Source of the DNA: Zetaproteobacteria bacterium
Lineage (GTDB): Bacteria > Pseudomonadota > Zetaproteobacteria > Mariprofundales > Mariprofundaceae
Assembly: GCA_021545665.1 (NCBI GenBank)
Contig: JAJRTX010000026.1
Span: 1-21,821, forward strand
Direction of reading: 5' to 3'
DNA length: 21,821 bases
The first letter of the stretch is position 1. Each line of letters begins with the position of its first letter. The position numbers and the translations under genes were made by a program. Below, one piece after another: positions 7,022 through 14,913 of the stretch. Below the pieces are notes generated by a model, which was given only the letters and a program-made list of their open reading frames with translations, had not been told where the DNA came from and did no database searches.

Positions 7022-8869
7022 CTATTTCAACTGCTCCAGATTACGGACCGCACCTTTGTCGGCGCTGGTGGTCAAAGCTGCATAGGCTTGCAGGGCTTTG
7101 GATACGGGGCGTTTGCGGCCAAGCGGTTTCCAGGCGTCTGGGCCTTTGGCCTGCATGGCGGCGCGGCGTGTTGCCAGTTCAGCATCAGAGATGGACAGAT
7201 GAATGCTGCGATTGGGAATATCGATTTCGATAGTATCTCCCTCTTCGATTAAACCAATTGCACCACCTTCGGCGGCTTCCGGGGAAGCGTGACCGATGGA
7301 CAGGCCGGAGGTGCCGCCGGAGAAACGGCCATCGGTGAGCAGGGCGCAGGCTTTGCCCATGCCTTTGGATTTCAGATAGGAGGTCGGATAGAGCATTTCC
7401 TGCATGCCGGGGCCGCCTTTGGGGCCTTCATAGCGGATGATAACCACATCACCGGGGGCGATTTTATTGTTCAGAATTGCAGTGACTGAATCTTCCTGAG
7501 ATTCGAATACACGGGCGCGGCCGGTGAATGTCCAGATGGATTCATCAACACCGGCGGTTTTTACGATGCAGCCTCTTTCAGCAATATTGCCGAATAGAAT
7601 CGCCAGACCGCCTTCTTTTGAATAGGCGTGTTCGACATTGCGGATACAACCGGTTTCTCTGTCCGTATCCAGCGATTTCCAGCGTTCGGATTGTGAAAAT
7701 GCGATCTGAGTAGGGATGCCGCCGGGAGCGGCGAGATACATGTCACGCGGGCCTGCGTTGGCCTCATTCATCACATCGTTGGCATCCAGCCCCGCGCCTA
7801 AAGTGGCCGCATGAATGGTGGGCACATTACGGTGAATCAGCCCGGCCCGATCCAGTTCGGCCAGAATAGCAATCACACCACCGGCGCGGTGCACATCTTC
7901 CATATGGTAGTGCTGAACAGACGGCGCAACCTTGCACAGATTCGGAACCTTGCGGCTCATGCGATCAATGTCGTTCATGGTGAAATCAACACCGGCTTCC
8001 TGAGCGCAGGCCAGCAGATGCAGAACAGTATTCGTCGAACCGCCCATAGCGATATCTAGGGCCATGGCATTCTCGAACGCTTCAAAGGTAGCCATCGAGC
8101 GCGGTAATGCTGAATCATCATCATCTTCATAATAACGCTTACATAATTTAACCGCAGTGCGTCCGGCTTCCAAAAACAGCTCTTTACGATCCGCATGTGT
8201 GGCCAGCAAGGAGCCATTGCCCGGCAGAGCCAGACCCAGTGCTTCAGCCAGACAGTTCATCGAGTTGGCGGTAAACATGCCGGAACAGGAACCGCAGGTG
8301 GGGCAGGCGGAACGTTCAACCGCTGCCACATCCGCGTCAGATTCATTGTCATCAGCAGCCATGACCATGGCATCCACCAGGTCCAGATGTTTTTCACGGT
8401 TGTGCAGAGTAACTTTTCCGGCTTCCATCGGGCCACCGGAGACAAATACAGCCGGGATATTCAGCCGTAATGCCGCCATCAGCATACCCGGTGTGATTTT
8501 ATCGCAGTTGGAAATACAGACCATGGCATCGGCGGTGTGTGCATTGACCATATATTCAACTGAATCAGCAATCAGGTCGCGGCTGGGCAGGCTATACAGC
8601 ATGCCGCCATGGCCCATGGCGATGCCATCATCAATGGCGATGGTGTTGAACTCTTTGGCTACGCCACCTGCCGCTTCGATTTCACGGGCTACCAGTTGCC
8701 CCATATCTTTCAAATGCACATGCCCCGGCACAAACTGGGTGAATGAATTAACTACCGCGATAATCGGTTTGTCGAAATCAGCATCTTTCATGCCCGTGGC
8801 ACGCCATAGCGAACGTGCGCCGGCCATGTTGCGGCCATAGGTTGTGGTGCGGGAACGATAAACAGGCAT
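7022..8869 (-). CDS. ilvD: Dihydroxy-acid dehydratase
   Basis: A 615-residue enzyme, essentially the full E. coli length. It converts 2,3-dihydroxy-3-methylbutanoate (and the methylvalerate analogue) to the 2-oxo acids in valine, leucine and isoleucine synthesis. Iron-sulfur and active-site motifs are [11 protein letters not shown] (C122), [11 protein letters not shown] (C189, C192, C195) and [12 protein letters not shown] (79-90); [14 protein letters not shown] lies near the C-terminus. The segment QFVPGHVHL carries no cysteine at the place where [2Fe-2S] members have one, so this looks like the oxygen-sensitive [4Fe-4S] type of E. coli. GGAGG lies 6-7 nt before ATG 8869. It is divergent from nadA, with repeat element B between them, and leads a same-strand run with nagZ and moeB. 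Confidence 0.97.
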   Translation of the reverse strand: MPVYRSRTTTYGRNMAGARSLWRATGMKDADFDKPIIAVVNSFTQFVPGHVHLKDMGQLVAREIEAAGGVAKEFNTIAIDDGIAMGHGGMLYSLPSRDLIADSVEYMVNAHTADAMVCISNCDKITPGMLMAALRLNIPAVFVSGGPMEAGKVTLHNREKHLDLVDAMVMAADDNESDADVAAVERSACPTCGSCSGMFTANSMNCLAEALGLALPGNGSLLATHADRKELFLEAGRTAVKLCKRYYEDDDDSALPRSMATFEAFENAMALDIAMGGSTNTVLHLLACAQEAGVDFTMNDIDRMSRKVPNLCKVAPSVQHYHMEDVHRAGGVIAILAELDRAGLIHRNVPTIHAATLGAGLDANDVMNEANAGPRDMYLAAPGGIPTQIAFSQSERWKSLDTDRETGCIRNVEHAYSKEGGLAILFGNIAERGCIVKTAGVDESIWTFTGRARVFESQEDSVTAILNNKIAPGDVVIIRYEGPKGGPGMQEMLYPTSYLKSKGMGKACALLTDGRFSGGTSGLSIGHASPEAAEGGAIGLIEEGDTIEIDIPNRSIHLSISDAELATRRAAMQAKGPDAWKPLGRKRPVSKALQAYAALTTSADKGAVRNLEQLK

Positions 8870-8944
8870 AATAACCCTCCAGAATCAAACTGAGCGAAGC
8901 GTACCCAGAGTTGCGGCCCGATGCACGCACACAACATTGGTTTA

Positions 8945-9085
8945 ACCGCAAAGGATGCAAAGTTTCGCAAAGTGAAACTCGGGTAAGCTTCATAAGAGTA
9001 CTGTGAAGGCCTGATATATATAATTCAAAAGTAAAATAGTAGACCTCTGCGCTGTTTCGGCTTCTTTCTTCGCGCCCTTTTCGGT
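8945..9085. repeat. Repeat element B: degenerate inverted-repeat element with GCAAAG-type units
   Basis: The left arm starts at 8945 with ACC and continues GCAAAGGAT, GCAAAGTTTC, GCAAAG, units of 9-10 nt. The right arm, read on the minus strand from 9085, begins ACCGAAAAGG and continues GCGCGAAG. The arms match only partly, mainly over TT-AACCG-AAAGG and GC-AAG, so this copy looks older than A and C. It occupies the intergenic region between divergent ilvD and nadA (8870-9100) and ends 15 bp before the nadA start. TATAAT occurs inside it at 9019-9024 on the plus strand but lacks a clear -35 partner. Confidence 0.5.
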
Positions 9086-9100
9086 TCAATATCTACCAAG

Positions 9101-10228
9101 GTGTTTGACAAGGGCGAAGCAGAGCTGGACAATTTGCCTATGCCCACTCAAGCGCTGCTCAAGCAGCTATACGACACTCCGGAAACCGATGTGATCGATC
9201 AAATCTGCACTCTGAAAGCAGAACTTGCCGATCAGGTGCTGATACTTGGCCACCATTATCAGCGCGAAGAGGTTTTTGCCTTTGCCGACATCACTGGCGA
9301 TTCACTCAAGCTGGCTCAACAGGCCGCCAAAACCGATGCTCCCTATATTATTTTCTGCGGCGTGCATTTCATGGCCGAAACAGCGGACATACTTACCAAT
9401 GACGATCAGACCGTGCTGTTGCCTGATCTGGCTGCCGGTTGTTCAATGGCAGATATGGCCGATGAAGAACAGGTGTCGCGCTGCTGGAACGAACTGTCCG
9501 AGGTGATTAACCCGGACGAATGCGTAACCCCGGTAACCTACATCAATTCAGCCGCATCATTAAAATCCTTTTGCGGTGAACATGGCGGCATTGTTTGCAC
9601 CTCCAGTAATGCCGGGCGTATTCTGGAATGGGCCTGGGGCAACCGGGAAAAAGTCCTGTTCTTCCCCGATCAGCATCTGGGAGAAAATACAGCAGTGGCC
9701 ATGGGTATTCCTGATGCAGACATGATTATCTGGGATCCGGCAAAAAAACTGGGTGGTAACACACCTGAGGCTATTGAGAAAGCGCGACTTATTCTATGGA
9801 AAGGCTTCTGCTCTGTTCACCAGCTGTTTAAGGCAGAACACGCCGATACCATGCGCCGCAACCATGAAGGCATTCAGATACTGGCTCATCCGGAATGCTC
9901 GCGTGATGTATGTGAAACGGCGGATTTTGTCGGCTCTACCGAAAAAATTATCAACCATGTCTCACAATCAGAAAAAGGACAGTCTTTTGCCATTGCCACT
10001 GAACTCAACCTGGTCAACCGCCTGCGCATTCAATATCCCGGCAACCCGATCTGGTTTCTTTCACCGATGATCTGCATGTGCTCAACCATGTTTCGCACTG
10101 ACCCGCAACACCTGTGCGCAGCTTTAACTTCGATTCGTGATCATCATATCAGCAACCGGATTGAAGTACCCCGCAAGCAAAAACGCTGGGCCAGACTGTC
10201 TCTGGAAAGGATGCTGAACCTTGGTTAA
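9101..10228 (+). CDS. nadA: Quinolinate synthase NadA
   Basis: A 375-residue enzyme that condenses iminoaspartate with dihydroxyacetone phosphate to quinolinate in de novo NAD synthesis, using a [4Fe-4S] cluster. Motifs: LILGHHYQREEV (48-58), DITGDSLKLA, CGVHFMAETA, LPDLAAGCSMAD (C114, cluster ligand), TYINSAA, TSSNA, FFPDQHLG (188-194), KGFCSVHQ (C237) and HPEC; the third ligand is expected within MICMCS (C325/C327). The frame starts at GTG 9101, just past element B, with only a weak AAGG nearby; ATG 9140 (codon 14) is an equally credible start. The nadB and nadC genes are not adjacent. The stop overlaps the next gene by 8 nt. Confidence 0.95.
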   Translation: MFDKGEAELDNLPMPTQALLKQLYDTPETDVIDQICTLKAELADQVLILGHHYQREEVFAFADITGDSLKLAQQAAKTDAPYIIFCGVHFMAETADILTNDDQTVLLPDLAAGCSMADMADEEQVSRCWNELSEVINPDECVTPVTYINSAASLKSFCGEHGGIVCTSSNAGRILEWAWGNREKVLFFPDQHLGENTAVAMGIPDADMIIWDPAKKLGGNTPEAIEKARLILWKGFCSVHQLFKAEHADTMRRNHEGIQILAHPECSRDVCETADFVGSTEKIINHVSQSEKGQSFAIATELNLVNRLRIQYPGNPIWFLSPMICMCSTMFRTDPQHLCAALTSIRDHHISNRIEVPRKQKRWARLSLERMLNLG

Positions 10229-11708
10229 GGCGCTGTTCAGGTTTCTTGTCTGTGCCTTCCTGTTTTATCTGCCGCAGGTGCAGGCAGAGGAAACACTTAG
10301 TATAAGCGGACTAAGACATAATATTGAGGTGTTTAAAAAGAGTGAAGATTCTCACTTTGCACCATCCACCATAAAACGCAGCGAAGCTTATCTGGGTGCA
10401 GCAATGCTTGCTGACGATCAACACAATGCTGATGGCGTAATTAGTGCCCTGGAAAGAGCTGGCGAAACACTGGAAGAGGCGAAATATACATCCCGTAGTT
10501 TTCAACAGCAGTATGAGAAACTGCTTGCTCTTCGCAAAGATGCCAGTGCTGTGGTGCAGGTCTATTCCGCTGCTGCACACCCTGAAAGGAGCCCCTCATT
10601 TCAGCACCTCATCGACAGCGGCGAAAACGCGCTGAATACTTCGATTCAGAATATGGAAGCAGGCCAGCTCAATCAAAGTCAGCAGTATGTAGACAAAGCC
10701 AGGGGTTTTTATAGTCAGGCAATGGAAAAAACTATCCCATGGCTTTCAGAAGAAGCTGCTGCTGCTGTAGCCAAGGCAGCAGCAGGCGGTGCAAAACAGT
10801 ATGCCCCCGTAACCTACGAGGCGGCAAAGAAGAAGGTTGGAGAGCTACGTAATTTTATTACAGGCAGAACAACTGTTATGCCACAAAATCCGATTGAAGC
10901 ACTGTATCTGGCACATGCCGCAAAGGTGATGACGCAACAGGTAAAACAATGGCGCAGAAAAACTGGCAGTCATGAAAATGTTGCGCTTAAAGAAAAAAAA
11001 TTCCGTCAGCAACTGGCAAAAATTCTCGGACTTGAAGTGCATGAGAATGCGCTGCTGGTTGATATCTCCAACAGCGAAATAGAGCAAGCTGTGACTGCAT
11101 TGAGAAAAGAACTTGTTGAAGAACGCAAAGCCGGAGAAAGGAACCTGGCACGGCTGAAAAAATATTATGAGGCCGAGCTGCAAAACAAGCTGAACCTCAT
11201 GCAGGAAGAATTGCTGGCGGCAAAAAATACGCAGATGACGGACATGAAAGATGCCTTCCGAACCAAACTGGAGAAGGAAACCTTTGAAACCAAGCGGCAA
11301 AAGGCCGTGCATGCGCTATTCAAGGCGGGGGAAGCAAGCATTCTGGCTAATCTTGATGGTTCCCTGATTATCCGCCTCAGCAACCTGCAGTTTGCTTCGG
11401 GTAGAAGCAAAATTGATTCACGTAATTTTGATTTGCTTGGTCGCTTAAAGCAGGCACTGGACATTTATTCAGATCGAAATGTCCGCATAGAAGGGCACAC
11501 CGATAGTCGTGGCGAGGTAAAGCTCAACCAGAAATTATCCTTGAAACGTGCTGAAGCAGTGCGTGACTTCCTAATTGCAGCCGGTACAGATGGTGGCCGC
11601 CTTAAGGCACTGGGTTACGGAGAGGTGCGTCCCATAGCAAGCAATGAGTTTAAAAAAGGCCGGGCCATGAACCGTCGCATTGATATTGCCATTGGCGCAG
11701 CAAAATAA
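10221..11708 (+). CDS. OmpA-family envelope protein with DUF4398-like N-terminal repeats
   Basis: A 495-residue protein with a Sec signal ending near VQA-EE (22/23). Residues 35-215 hold Ala-rich helical segments of the DUF4398 type (tentative). About 285-365 is a charged coiled coil rich in Glu, Lys and Arg. An OmpA C-terminal domain spans 385-491 with FASGRSKI, IEGHTDSRG (D428), QKLSLKRAEAVRDFL (R443) and NRRIDI (R486), the residues that hold diaminopimelate of peptidoglycan. There is no beta-barrel domain and no lipobox, so it is probably a soluble periplasmic or envelope-tethered protein bound to the cell wall. The start is TTG, overlapping nadA by 8 nt, with GGAAAGG 10 nt upstream inside nadA, which points to coupled translation. 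A functional link with nadA is not obvious. Confidence 0.85.
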   Translation: MVKALFRFLVCAFLFYLPQVQAEETLSISGLRHNIEVFKKSEDSHFAPSTIKRSEAYLGAAMLADDQHNADGVISALERAGETLEEAKYTSRSFQQQYEKLLALRKDASAVVQVYSAAAHPERSPSFQHLIDSGENALNTSIQNMEAGQLNQSQQYVDKARGFYSQAMEKTIPWLSEEAAAAVAKAAAGGAKQYAPVTYEAAKKKVGELRNFITGRTTVMPQNPIEALYLAHAAKVMTQQVKQWRRKTGSHENVALKEKKFRQQLAKILGLEVHENALLVDISNSEIEQAVTALRKELVEERKAGERNLARLKKYYEAELQNKLNLMQEELLAAKNTQMTDMKDAFRTKLEKETFETKRQKAVHALFKAGEASILANLDGSLIIRLSNLQFASGRSKIDSRNFDLLGRLKQALDIYSDRNVRIEGHTDSRGEVKLNQKLSLKRAEAVRDFLIAAGTDGGRLKALGYGEVRPIASNEFKKGRAMNRRIDIAIGAAK

Positions 11709-11787
11709 GTCCTTCTCTTGCCTGCATTATTTGTGAATCACGCAGGCTTAAACCAGCACATAAGCCGGAAAATTTGTAGGTCAGAGC

Positions 11788-12837
11788 ATGACTGAAACGG
11801 ACGCTATTAACGAACTGCCGGAAACCATCCGCAAACATGTTAAAGGATTACTCAAAGACTACGAACACGACTCCCCGTATAAACGGGCCATCATTATTGA
11901 GGCATTGCGCCTTGTTTCAGGCGGTTATGGCAGTGGCGACATGAAAATGCTATCCAAGGTCCTGTATGAATTGCGCAAGGGGCTGGATGTGTTTCAGCCA
12001 TACCAGTCATGTCGCAAGGTCACCATTTTCGGTTCAGCCCGCACCTTTCCGACCAATCCTCGCTATCAGCAAGTGCGCCAGTGTGCTGCAGCACTCAAGG
12101 ATGCGGGTTTTATGATTATTACCGGCGGTGGCGGAGGTATGATGCAGGCCGCCAATGAAGGTGCCAGTGAAAGAAACTCTTTTGCCATCAATATCAATCT
12201 GCCGATGGAGCAACAACCCAATCCGATCATGGACGGCTCTCCCCGCCATTTTTACTGCCAGTATTTCTTTACCCGCAAACTGTTTTTCCTCAAGGAAAGC
12301 GATGCTGTAATCCTGACTCCCGGCGGTTTCGGCACACTGGACGAAGCATTTGAAACGCTTACCCTGCTACAGACAGGCCGCAATCCACCGATACCGGTTA
12401 TATTGCTGGAGGCCCCCGGAGATGACTATTGGGGACCGTTTATGCATTCCTGGATGCGGCGACTGGTCAATGATCATTTTATCAGTGTCGACGACCAACA
12501 CTTGCTCCATCATACCGACAACATTGATTCGGCGATCTCCCATATTTGCGATTATTATTCAAATTATCATAGCTTCCGTTATGTCGGAGACTGCATTCTT
12601 CTGCGCATTCTTAATCCCCTTTCCGAAGAAGCACTGGAGCGACTGAATGCAGAGTTTAATGATGTATTGCGTGAAGGCCGTATTGATCAGGTGTTCCGGT
12701 GGCCAAAATCTGATGACAATTGCTATACCCACCTGCCACGTTTGCGTATGCATCTGGATCGACACCGCATGAATGTACTACCACAGATTATCCGCCGCAT
12801 GAATGCACTCTATCAACTTGAACATAACAGCAGCTGA
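11788..12837 (+). CDS. LOG-family nucleotide 5'-monophosphate phosphoribohydrolase
   Basis: A 349-residue protein with the lysine-decarboxylase-like/LOG Rossmann fold. Key motifs are FGSART (81-86), GGGGGMMQAANEGA (113-126), FTRKLFF (R163) and PGGFGTLDE (178-186), the PGGxGTxxE signature that binds and cleaves nucleoside monophosphates. Small members make cytokinins, and longer proteobacterial ones (PpnN-type) hydrolyse the N-glycosidic bond of NMPs to base and ribose 5-phosphate. With about 70 residues before the core and 100 after it, this is nearer the longer type but still shorter than E. coli PpnN. The substrate is not readable from sequence. ATG has AGG 7 nt upstream. It lies 79 bp after the OmpA-like gene on the same strand; no strong terminator is seen between them. 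Confidence 0.85.
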   Translation: MTETDAINELPETIRKHVKGLLKDYEHDSPYKRAIIIEALRLVSGGYGSGDMKMLSKVLYELRKGLDVFQPYQSCRKVTIFGSARTFPTNPRYQQVRQCAAALKDAGFMIITGGGGGMMQAANEGASERNSFAININLPMEQQPNPIMDGSPRHFYCQYFFTRKLFFLKESDAVILTPGGFGTLDEAFETLTLLQTGRNPPIPVILLEAPGDDYWGPFMHSWMRRLVNDHFISVDDQHLLHHTDNIDSAISHICDYYSNYHSFRYVGDCILLRILNPLSEEALERLNAEFNDVLREGRIDQVFRWPKSDDNCYTHLPRLRMHLDRHRMNVLPQIIRRMNALYQLEHNSS

Positions 12838-12956
12838 TGTTGATATTCATAATAATGGCCGCCTGAATCTCAGTCTGAACATTAATTCTAGGCAAAATTT
12901 TAGGTACGTATCGTCCTGCACATTACAGACAGTCAAGAGTCCATCCAAACAGCTTG

Positions 12957-12965
12957 TGCTATAAT
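12957..12965 (+). promoter_or_regulatory. Extended -10 promoter
   Basis: TGCTATAAT is a consensus extended -10 (TGnTATAAT). No good -35 is present about 17 bp upstream, as is usual for extended -10 promoters. The 288-bp gap 12838-13125 holds this site and the short ORF after it; nothing else was recognised there. Confidence 0.45.
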
Positions 12966-12988
12966 CTGGAAATCTTAGTTGGGAAGGC

Positions 12989-13114
12989 ATGCAGAGTGTA
13001 AGAAATGGATTTGACCGGCATAACAAAAATCACCTTCACCTTGTTGGGGACAGGCATTTTTTCCGTTTAGTAAAGCATATCAAGAGCTGGCACTATGTGG
13101 GTGTTGCCAACTAG
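12989..13114 (+). CDS. Possible 41-residue small protein or gene remnant
   Basis: ATG 12989 to TAG 13114 encodes 41 residues, very basic and aromatic, with eight Lys/Arg, six His and a core that includes HLHLVGDRHFFRLVKHIKSW. The composition looks more protein-like than a random frame. A consensus extended -10 (12957-12965) lies about 24 bp upstream. GGAAGG is only 1 nt from the ATG, too close for a good ribosome site. An in-frame TAA lies nine codons upstream, so no longer version exists. It converges on the HD-GYP gene, ending 11 nt before its stop. I do not recognise a family; it may be the remnant of a larger gene. Confidence 0.3.
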   Translation: MQSVRNGFDRHNKNHLHLVGDRHFFRLVKHIKSWHYVGVAN

Positions 13115-13125
13115 GGTTTCCAGGT

Positions 13126-14913
13126 TTAAGGGTCTTTAAAATTAAAATGTTTTTCCCGGAACAGTTTCAGGCAGGCATCAACGGCTCCGGGCTCAAAGCA
13201 TTTACCCCGCCTGGATTCGATTTCATGCAGTGCTGCATCGATGCCCAGCGATGGCCGGTAGGGACGGTGAGATGACATAGCCTCAACCACATCGGCCACG
13301 GCCACAATCCTTGCTTCCAGGCATATTTCATCACCCTTCAGGCCCTGCGGATAACCACTTCCATCCAGCCGTTCGTGATGCTGATAGGCAATGTTCGCTA
13401 CCGGCCAGGGAAATTTAACATCTTTCAGAATATCGTAGCCGACCTGTGCATGGCTCTGGATCAACTTGTACTCTATCTCACTCAGTTTAGCGGGTTTACT
13501 CAGAATTTCCGCTGGCAGGTAAATTTTACCAATATCATGAATAGATGCACCCATCCTTAGTCCATCAATTTGCTCCGCATACAGATCCATCTCTTGTGCA
13601 ATGGCACGGGAAAGTTGCGACACCCGCTGCTGATGACCAGCAGTATACGGATCACGGGCACCCACCGCTCTGGAAACAGCGACAACAGTGCCAATCAGGC
13701 TTGTTCTTAATTGTTTGGCGCTTTTCTCCAGCGCTTCCCGCGACTGAATTCGCTCGCTGATATCGCGGATAAAGGCGTTAAAGTTTACAGTACCATCCGA
13801 GTGCGCTGACACAACAGACAATTCCACAGGAATGGTATGGCTATCGCGGTGTTGTGCGCTAATTTCTATATGTTGATTGAGCACGGGTCCTTCGCCGGTG
13901 ATGAGAAAGTGTTTCAGGCCCTTTTTATGTGCTTCATGCGATTCTTCCGGAATAATGGTTTCGACCACCAGACGACCGAGCGCCTCCTCGCGGCTCCAGC
14001 CGAACATCTCTTCCGCCTGTGGATTCCAGTCGGTAATGATTCCATCTGCATCCATACTGACAAAGGCATCTCGCGCCGTATCAATGATCTGGCGAGATTG
14101 CTGCTGTTCTTCCTGTAATGCTTTCTCCGTCTGTTTGCGTTCGGCAATGTCGAACATGAAGCCTGAAAGACCAACAGGTCCATGCTGTGTCCTTTCTACT
14201 GAAATAACATTTCTTACCCATGTCCAACCGCCATCGGCCAATTTCATCCGATGCTCTACATCGTAATTACTTGCTACTTTCGTTTGTTCCAGAGTAAATC
14301 TGACCATCCATTTCCGATCATCAGGATGAATAAGCTTCACCCAATCTACCCAGCGAGATACGGTATTGGCAGGAATACCCAGCATGGTTTTGATCTGTTT
14401 CCCCCAAAAAGTGAAGCGGTCATGGGTGATATCATATGTCCAGGGAAGGGCTGCCACCGAATCGATTAGTTTTTGATGCTTCGCTTCTGTATCAGCCAGG
14501 ATTGCCTCGGCCTGTCTGCGCTTGGCGATGTGCTGCCATTCTCGCCGAATACGTTCGGCAATATGTGGCATATCAGCAAATATTTTATCAGATTTGACTA
14601 TGTAGTCGGTGGCACCTGCTTTCATGGCAATGGTCGCTACTTTTTCATCTCCCTGGCCTGTCATTATGGCAACAGGAAAGGCTAGCTTATTCTGATTGCC
14701 GGGCAGGAGTTCGATGCCCTTGCCATCCGGCAAGAGATAATCGGCAATCATCAGGTCGGGAGTTATTTCCGCCAGTATCTTTCGCGTCTCGGCGAGCGTG
14801 CCCGAAACGGTGAGTTTGATTTTTTCCCCCTCTGTCTCAAAGGCGCGGCGAATCAATTCAACATGACCCGCATTATCTTCTACCAGCAATATTTGCAATA
14901 TTCCGGCACTCAT
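13126..14913 (-). CDS. Response regulator REC-PAS-PAS-HD-GYP, c-di-GMP phosphodiesterase
   Basis: A 595-residue cytoplasmic regulator. REC domain 5-125 has the acidic pocket EDN (12-14), phospho-acceptor D58 in IADYLLP and the Lys in YIVKSD (K107). Two PAS domains follow: 148-260 (FTFWGKQIKTMLG, HPDDR, DIAERK) and 270-390 (DAFVSMDADGIITDWN, FGWSREEALG, DISER). The C-terminal HD-GYP domain (about 405-590) keeps GHQQRVSQLS, HDIGKIYLP (H459, D460) and HHERLDGSGYP (512-522), all expected for an active enzyme hydrolysing c-di-GMP to pGpG and/or GMP. The ATG at 14913 overlaps the kinase stop as ATGA, so the two are translated together; a GTG ten codons earlier is less likely. The cognate kinase is almost certainly the upstream gene. 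Confidence 0.9.
   Translation of the reverse strand: MSAGILQILLVEDNAGHVELIRRAFETEGEKIKLTVSGTLAETRKILAEITPDLMIADYLLPDGKGIELLPGNQNKLAFPVAIMTGQGDEKVATIAMKAGATDYIVKSDKIFADMPHIAERIRREWQHIAKRRQAEAILADTEAKHQKLIDSVAALPWTYDITHDRFTFWGKQIKTMLGIPANTVSRWVDWVKLIHPDDRKWMVRFTLEQTKVASNYDVEHRMKLADGGWTWVRNVISVERTQHGPVGLSGFMFDIAERKQTEKALQEEQQQSRQIIDTARDAFVSMDADGIITDWNPQAEEMFGWSREEALGRLVVETIIPEESHEAHKKGLKHFLITGEGPVLNQHIEISAQHRDSHTIPVELSVVSAHSDGTVNFNAFIRDISERIQSREALEKSAKQLRTSLIGTVVAVSRAVGARDPYTAGHQQRVSQLSRAIAQEMDLYAEQIDGLRMGASIHDIGKIYLPAEILSKPAKLSEIEYKLIQSHAQVGYDILKDVKFPWPVANIAYQHHERLDGSGYPQGLKGDEICLEARIVAVADVVEAMSSHRPYRPSLGIDAALHEIESRRGKCFEPGAVDACLKLFREKHFNFKDP

Noticed and set aside
8157..8840. Long plus-strand open frame inside ilvD
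   Set aside because: It is the antisense shadow of a strongly conserved gene and shows no family motifs or ribosome site.
11720..11747. GCCTGC/GCAGGC hairpin after the OmpA-like gene as a terminator
   Set aside because: A 6-bp stem with a 16-nt loop and no T run is too weak to call.
12989..13125. c-di-GMP riboswitch near the HD-GYP gene
   Set aside because: No conserved GEMM core or receptor arrangement could be found, and the region is downstream of that gene rather than upstream.
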